Positions 5,177-8,048 of a stretch of 8,048 bases of DNA are shown piece after piece (position 1 is the stretch's first letter; every line of letters starts with the position of its first letter). Source of the stretch: Treponema sp. (GTDB lineage: Bacteria; Spirochaetota; Spirochaetia; Treponematales; Breznakiellaceae); the NCBI GenBank assembly GCA_031275515.1, contig JAISOQ010000095.1:1-8048 (forward strand), read 5' to 3'. The notes beneath the pieces were generated by a model. The model was given only the letters and a program-made list of their open reading frames with translations. It was not told the DNA's origin and ran no database searches. Both the position numbers and the translations under genes were made by a program.

Positions 5177-6685
5177 CTATACTAATATATTAACCAAGGG
5201 CCGCCCCTGACTATCCGGACGCATCTCCCGCCATTGAACTTCTTCCGGGCTTTCCAAAACCCCGGAAATCGCGGCGTCGTAGCGTAATGCCGCAAGATGC
5301 CCGGAAAAGCCGCTGTCCGCATCCCTCTGCCGCCGGCCTTCCTGACCGTCTGAGGCAAAAGCCATCTCCAGGCTTGCATCGTCAAAGCCTGAATCCCGGA
5401 AAGACTGTTCCAGGGAATGAAGCTCCTCTTCAAAAGCCTTAAACGCCTCGCCGCTTTCAACGATGATACGACCCGCTATCTTGTTTTCGGTTATTTCAAG
5501 GCGTATCTTTACACTTCCCAGCGTTTCGGGCCTCAGAGAAAGCCTGATAGTCCCTTCCCCTCCATCCCGGAGCATGACCGACGCATGGCGGACTATATCG
5601 CCGTTGAGGTTTTCGTGAAGTTCCCGGGCAAGGGTGCTCTGGAAGCTCTGCAAGGGACGATTTTCCCGTTCCGCGCTGATTTCCGCCTGGGTTTTTCCCA
5701 TAGACCGGAGTTCCACCACAAGCTCCGTCTCCCGGCCCTTGTCGTGGACTCCTTCCTCCCCTTTCCCGGCTTCGGCCTGGTAAGAGACGCCTTCGGCTTC
5801 GTGCCGCTTATCAAGCCCGGCCCGTATATCCCCCCGGGCTTCCAGACCTGGCCGGTCCCTGCGGCGGTCCCGGGTCCGTATTTCCCCGGAGTTCCGGCCA
5901 TCCCTTTCAGCGTTCTCCCGTCCCGGCAAGAGGGAAGTCCTGACTGAACCGGACGTTTCCGACGGAAGGGCTTCCGCAACGTACCGGGCAAGCTCTTCCC
6001 CCGGAAGCTCCCCGGCGGAAAGCTCCCGGTCCTGTGAACCGGCGTGGTCCTGCCGGGCGTCTTCGACAAGGGCGAGGACCTCCCCATTACCGGGGACAGG
6101 TATATCCGGTATTCCCTCTCCGCCGGCTCCCGTGCCGGCCCGGATGAGGTCCTCCTGCCCGGCCTGGGCGACCTCCCCTTCGCTTTCCACCGCCCCGCCC
6201 GTTTCCGGGACGGAACGGGCAAGCGCCGCCTCCGCCGCAAGCCCCGCATCCGCGCCGTCCGGAGCAGGAGATTTTACACGCTTTTTTTCCTTCCCGGACA
6301 AGGCGTCTGTTTTCCCAATGCCTTCCGGGGTTTCACCCTTCATGAGGGGAGACGCCTTGGATTTCTTACCCTTCCGGGAACCCTCCGGGCTTTCCAAGAC
6401 TTCCCCGGTCTCCGGGGTAACGCCGCCGGCAATCTCCGGGGTGTCTTCGGCTAAGGAAAGACCCTTTCCGGCCCTGCCAGAAGGGGTCTTCTCCGGCTTT
6501 TCCGCGCCCGGGGCGGCAGATTCGGCCCCGGATTTACCGGTTTTTTGAAGAAGTCCCGCCAGCAGCCGGGCAAAGACCCCCGCGTCCCCCTTCTTTTCCG
6601 TTTTTTCATGATCAGAAGAAAGGGACGCGCTTTGCCGCGCCTCGGGACTTTCGATAGATTGAATAGGGGGGGATATTTGTACCAC
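5177..6685 (-). CDS. fliK: Flagellar hook-length control protein FliK (Tap1/FlbC-like)
   Basis: FliK is the exported ruler that stops hook growth and switches export specificity through FlhB. The 502-residue product has a long, low-complexity, Gly/Glu/Ala/Lys-rich N-terminal and central part with little recognisable sequence. The C-terminal Flg_hook domain lies at about 353-445, with the hallmark LRPETLGSVKIRLEI (384-398) and the following IAGRIIVESGEAF strand-helix region. It ends VNILV. The start is GTG at 6683-6685, placed seven bases after a perfect AGGAGG. An ATG at 6699-6701 is out of frame. The gene is far more G+C-rich than its neighbours, so the opposite strand and other frames carry long open stretches that are not genes. 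Its place before flgD matches tap1 of Treponema and flbC of Borrelia. The family is assigned from the C-terminal domain and context. Confidence 0.9.
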   Translation of the reverse strand: MVQISPPIQSIESPEARQSASLSSDHEKTEKKGDAGVFARLLAGLLQKTGKSGAESAAPGAEKPEKTPSGRAGKGLSLAEDTPEIAGGVTPETGEVLESPEGSRKGKKSKASPLMKGETPEGIGKTDALSGKEKKRVKSPAPDGADAGLAAEAALARSVPETGGAVESEGEVAQAGQEDLIRAGTGAGGEGIPDIPVPGNGEVLALVEDARQDHAGSQDRELSAGELPGEELARYVAEALPSETSGSVRTSLLPGRENAERDGRNSGEIRTRDRRRDRPGLEARGDIRAGLDKRHEAEGVSYQAEAGKGEEGVHDKGRETELVVELRSMGKTQAEISAERENRPLQSFQSTLARELHENLNGDIVRHASVMLRDGGEGTIRLSLRPETLGSVKIRLEITENKIAGRIIVESGEAFKAFEEELHSLEQSFRDSGFDDASLEMAFASDGQEGRRQRDADSGFSGHLAALRYDAAISGVLESPEEVQWREMRPDSQGRPLVNILV

Positions 6686-6692
6686 CGCCCGG

Positions 6693-6698
6693 CCTCCT
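6693..6698 (-). promoter_or_regulatory. Strong ribosome-binding site deciding the GTG start of fliK
   Basis: A perfect AGGAGG lies seven bases before GTG at 6683-6685. No in-frame ATG is equally well placed, so the GTG start is supported. Confidence 0.75.
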
Positions 6699-6741
6699 CA
6701 TTTTTCTAACAACGCCGTAATGGAAGACCGCAGGAAGGTCT

Positions 6742-7374
6742 CTAGTTCAGGTTTGGGGGCCTCGCAGTCATCTTCCGCTGCAACTCCGCCGCCCGTTCAG
6801 GGGGCAGGAGGGACAGCCAGTAGGACACGATAGACGTAGCGCCTTCCTGCCGAGCGATCTCTTCGGTCATCCGCAAAACATCAATAGCAGCCTGATCATC
6901 CATAGCGGTAATAATACCCACCGCCCGCTCCGGCGGCATACCGTTCAAATAACGGGCGTACTGTTCAACGTTCTTCTCTTTTATTTCGGCTTGTTCGACC
7001 ATAGCATTGAAGGAATTCTCTCGTTCATCCAGCGCTTTTTGTCTTTCTTCCAGTTCCTGAGCCATTTGCTCAAGCTCCGCCTGGCGGGTACGCATATCCT
7101 GTTCCTGGCGATCCATTTCCATGGTCCGCAGTTCCAGGGCCTCAAGCCTGACGGCCAGACGCTCCGCATCCAAAGAAAGGGATTCTTCCGGCGGCAGCCC
7201 TGCCTGGGACCGTCCCTCCCGGCCTATGAACCGGTAAAGCGGCGCAAGGACGGTCTTTGCGTCAATGAGGTTAAGGTAATCGAACCAAACTATCCCTCCG
7301 GCAACCATAGCCAGAATGAGGATCAAAAGAACTATACTCCTGCCTATGATACCGGCTTTCCCTTTTAAGGCCAA
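6742..7374 (-). CDS. flbB: FlbB, spirochaete flagellar collar protein
   Basis: FlbB is known from Borrelia as an inner-membrane-anchored component of the periplasmic collar that surrounds the motor and is needed for collar and stator assembly. The 210-residue product has a short cytoplasmic tail, one membrane segment at about 10-30, a long charged coiled coil at about 66-135 (heptad-like E/L/R/Q pattern), and a C-terminal helical MgtE-N-like part. That part has two PPERA motifs, MPPERAVGII at 146-155 and LPPERAAEL at 190-198. The start is TTG at 7372-7374, six bases after GAGGAG; no ATG or GTG lies in frame before an upstream stop. It is followed 56 bases later by fliK. Length, topology and position all match Borrelia FlbB, just upstream of the fliK-like gene. 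Confidence 0.88.
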   Translation of the reverse strand: MALKGKAGIIGRSIVLLILILAMVAGGIVWFDYLNLIDAKTVLAPLYRFIGREGRSQAGLPPEESLSLDAERLAVRLEALELRTMEMDRQEQDMRTRQAELEQMAQELEERQKALDERENSFNAMVEQAEIKEKNVEQYARYLNGMPPERAVGIITAMDDQAAIDVLRMTEEIARQEGATSIVSYWLSLLPPERAAELQRKMTARPPNLN

Positions 7375-7380
7375 CGCTAA

Positions 7381-7386
7381 CTCCTC
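7381..7386 (-). promoter_or_regulatory. Ribosome-binding site deciding the TTG start of flbB
   Basis: GAGGAG stands six bases before TTG at 7372-7374. Reading upstream in the same frame there is no ATG or GTG before a TGA, so the rare TTG start is well supported. Confidence 0.7.
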
Positions 7387-7392
7387 AGGTTT

Positions 7393-7420
7393 ATTATACC
7401 TTTTAAATCTATACTTTCAA
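7393..7420 (-). promoter_or_regulatory. Putative sigma70-like promoter of flbB operon
   Basis: On the coding strand TTGAAA (7415-7420, five of six matches to TTGACA) and a perfect TATAAT (7393-7398) are 16 bases apart. Transcription would start at or just before the ribosome-binding site, giving a very short leader of roughly a dozen bases. No convincing sigma28-type box is seen. It is the best promoter match in the window, and it lies where the flagellar block begins after the chemoreceptor gene. Confidence 0.45.
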
Positions 7421-7500
7421 TATCGTCAAATTCACCATATTGAAAAGAGCGCGCCGCCGCTTTCCGGGAATAGATGGGATACGTTTGGACGAATTGATCC

Positions 7501-8048
7501 CTATTCCACTTTAAACTTGGACACCTCCCGGACCAGTATATCGATGTTTCCCTTGTTCTCCCCGCTGATGGTGTTGACACGGTCCACCGCCACGTTGATC
7601 TGCTCCGCACCGCTGGCCATCTCGTTCATTCCATTGGTGATCTCCTGGGTCGCCAGCTCCAGATTCCGGCTCTCCGCTATTACCTGCTGGCTCCCTTCCA
7701 GCATCTCCCCGGCTCCTCCCTTAACCATCTGGGTCGCCTCGTTCAACTGCCCTATGGCTTCCAGTATCTGCCTGCTCCCGGTATTCTGTTCTTCCATAGC
7801 ATTCCGAATGTTCTCTTCCTGCTCCGATACGGTCCGTACACCCTGATCTATCGCCTCAAACTTGTTTAATACGTTGTCCGTCGATTTGGTTATTTTGTCG
7901 ATGGATTCTTTTATCTTCTTCAGTACCGTCGATATGGTCTTCGACTGCTCTCCTGAACTTTCCGCCAGCTTCCGTATCTCGTCGGCCACTACCGCAAACC
8001 CTTTCCCCGCTTCCCCGGCATGGGCGGCTTCTATCGCCGCATTCATCG
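7501..8048 (-). CDS. Methyl-accepting chemotaxis protein, C-terminal signalling part (5' end outside window)
   Basis: This is the cytoplasmic signalling domain of a chemoreceptor, which controls CheA through CheW at the membrane or in the cytoplasm. The 181 complete codons start within the highly conserved hairpin tip (MNAAIEAAHAGEAGKGFAVV, then ADEIRKLAE) and continue through the descending coiled-coil helix to the C-terminal methylation region around EMASGAEQINVAV (142-154). The end is LVREVSKFKVE. No CheR-tethering pentapeptide of the NWETF type is present. Sensor, membrane and HAMP parts lie beyond base 8048, so ligand and topology are unknown. It is transcribed in the same direction as the flagellar genes but separated by 126 bases and a likely promoter, so it is probably a separate or partly read-through unit. 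In Borrelia the gene at this position is fliJ instead. Confidence 0.95.
   Translation of the reverse strand, partial: MNAAIEAAHAGEAGKGFAVVADEIRKLAESSGEQSKTISTVLKKIKESIDKITKSTDNVLNKFEAIDQGVRTVSEQEENIRNAMEEQNTGSRQILEAIGQLNEATQMVKGGAGEMLEGSQQVIAESRNLELATQEITNGMNEMASGAEQINVAVDRVNTISGENKGNIDILVREVSKFKVE

Larger units (their letters stand above)
7377..7500 (-). other. Start-less open frame after the MCP gene; possible gene remnant
   Basis: After the MCP stop one frame stays open for about 40 codons and ends with TAG two bases before the flbB TTG, an arrangement typical of an operon neighbour. The translation reads plausibly (for example FQYGEFDDIESIDLKG), but the stretch has no ATG, GTG or TTG in frame, and the frame continues backwards only as an overlap inside the MCP gene. 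It could be the 3' end of a gene displaced by the MCP gene, or chance. The product is not recognised. Confidence 0.25.

Noticed and set aside
5417..5947. Long open frames on the plus strand (also 6044-6454 and 6132-6548) opposite fliK
   Set aside because: High G+C removes stop codons in all frames. The translations are Pro/Arg-rich nonsense, and the fliK frame carries the Flg_hook domain.
5593..6249. Second long minus-strand frame inside fliK
   Set aside because: Arg/Pro/Gly-rich, no domain, fully nested in fliK; explained by composition.
6686..6741. AGACC/GGTCT hairpin in the flbB-fliK gap
   Set aside because: Only five base pairs with a seven-base loop, and no U tract; within chance expectation.
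7443..7463. Intrinsic terminator after the MCP gene (AGCG/CGCT stem followed by CTTTTC)
   Set aside because: The stem has only four base pairs and the T run only four bases; too weak to call.

Overview
The window is a stretch of a spirochaete periplasmic-flagellum/motility operon, most probably from the genus Treponema. All recognised genes lie on the minus strand, so transcription runs from high to low coordinates. In transcription order it reads: methyl-accepting chemotaxis protein (3' part only), flbB, fliK (tap1/flbC-type), flgD, flgE, flbD, motA, motB, fliL, fliM (5' part only). The same flbB-to-fliM order is known from Borrelia and, from tap1/fliK on, from Treponema fla operons. FlbB is a spirochaete collar protein. 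The hook protein FlgE has the Lys165/Cys178/Asn179 set known from the lysinoalanine cross-link of Treponema denticola FlgE. Roughly balanced base composition, with a very G+C-rich fliK, would fit a G+C-rich treponeme such as those of termite guts, but the species cannot be fixed from the sequence alone.

Layout: 7501-8048 holds the C-terminal signalling half of a chemoreceptor. 7375-7500 is a short gap with a good sigma70-like promoter and a start-less open frame that ends just before flbB. 4720-7374 holds flbB (TTG start), fliK (GTG start) and flgD. 3307-4707 is flgE. 3217-3306 is a 90-base gap with a strong inverted repeat. 2233-3216 holds flbD and motA, and 1494-2231 holds motB. 1211-1493 is a 283-base gap with a compact set of nested palindromes followed by an AT-rich, promoter-like stretch. 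1-1210 holds fliL and the start of fliM, which overlap by 4 bases.

How the genes work together: FliK (hook length), FlgD (hook cap) and FlgE (hook subunit) build the hook. FlbB is a membrane-anchored collar component that in Borrelia is needed for collar and stator assembly. MotA/MotB form the proton-driven stator, FliL supports the stator, and FliM is the switch subunit that receives CheY-P. The chemoreceptor upstream feeds the same chemotaxis pathway. The genes are tightly coupled (gaps of 1-19 bases, stops overlapping ribosome sites) except at three places: MCP/flbB, flgE/flbD and motB/fliL. Those three gaps carry the non-coding structure worth a second look. I see no new enzymatic or defence system. 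The least explained sequence is the palindromic block between motB and fliL.
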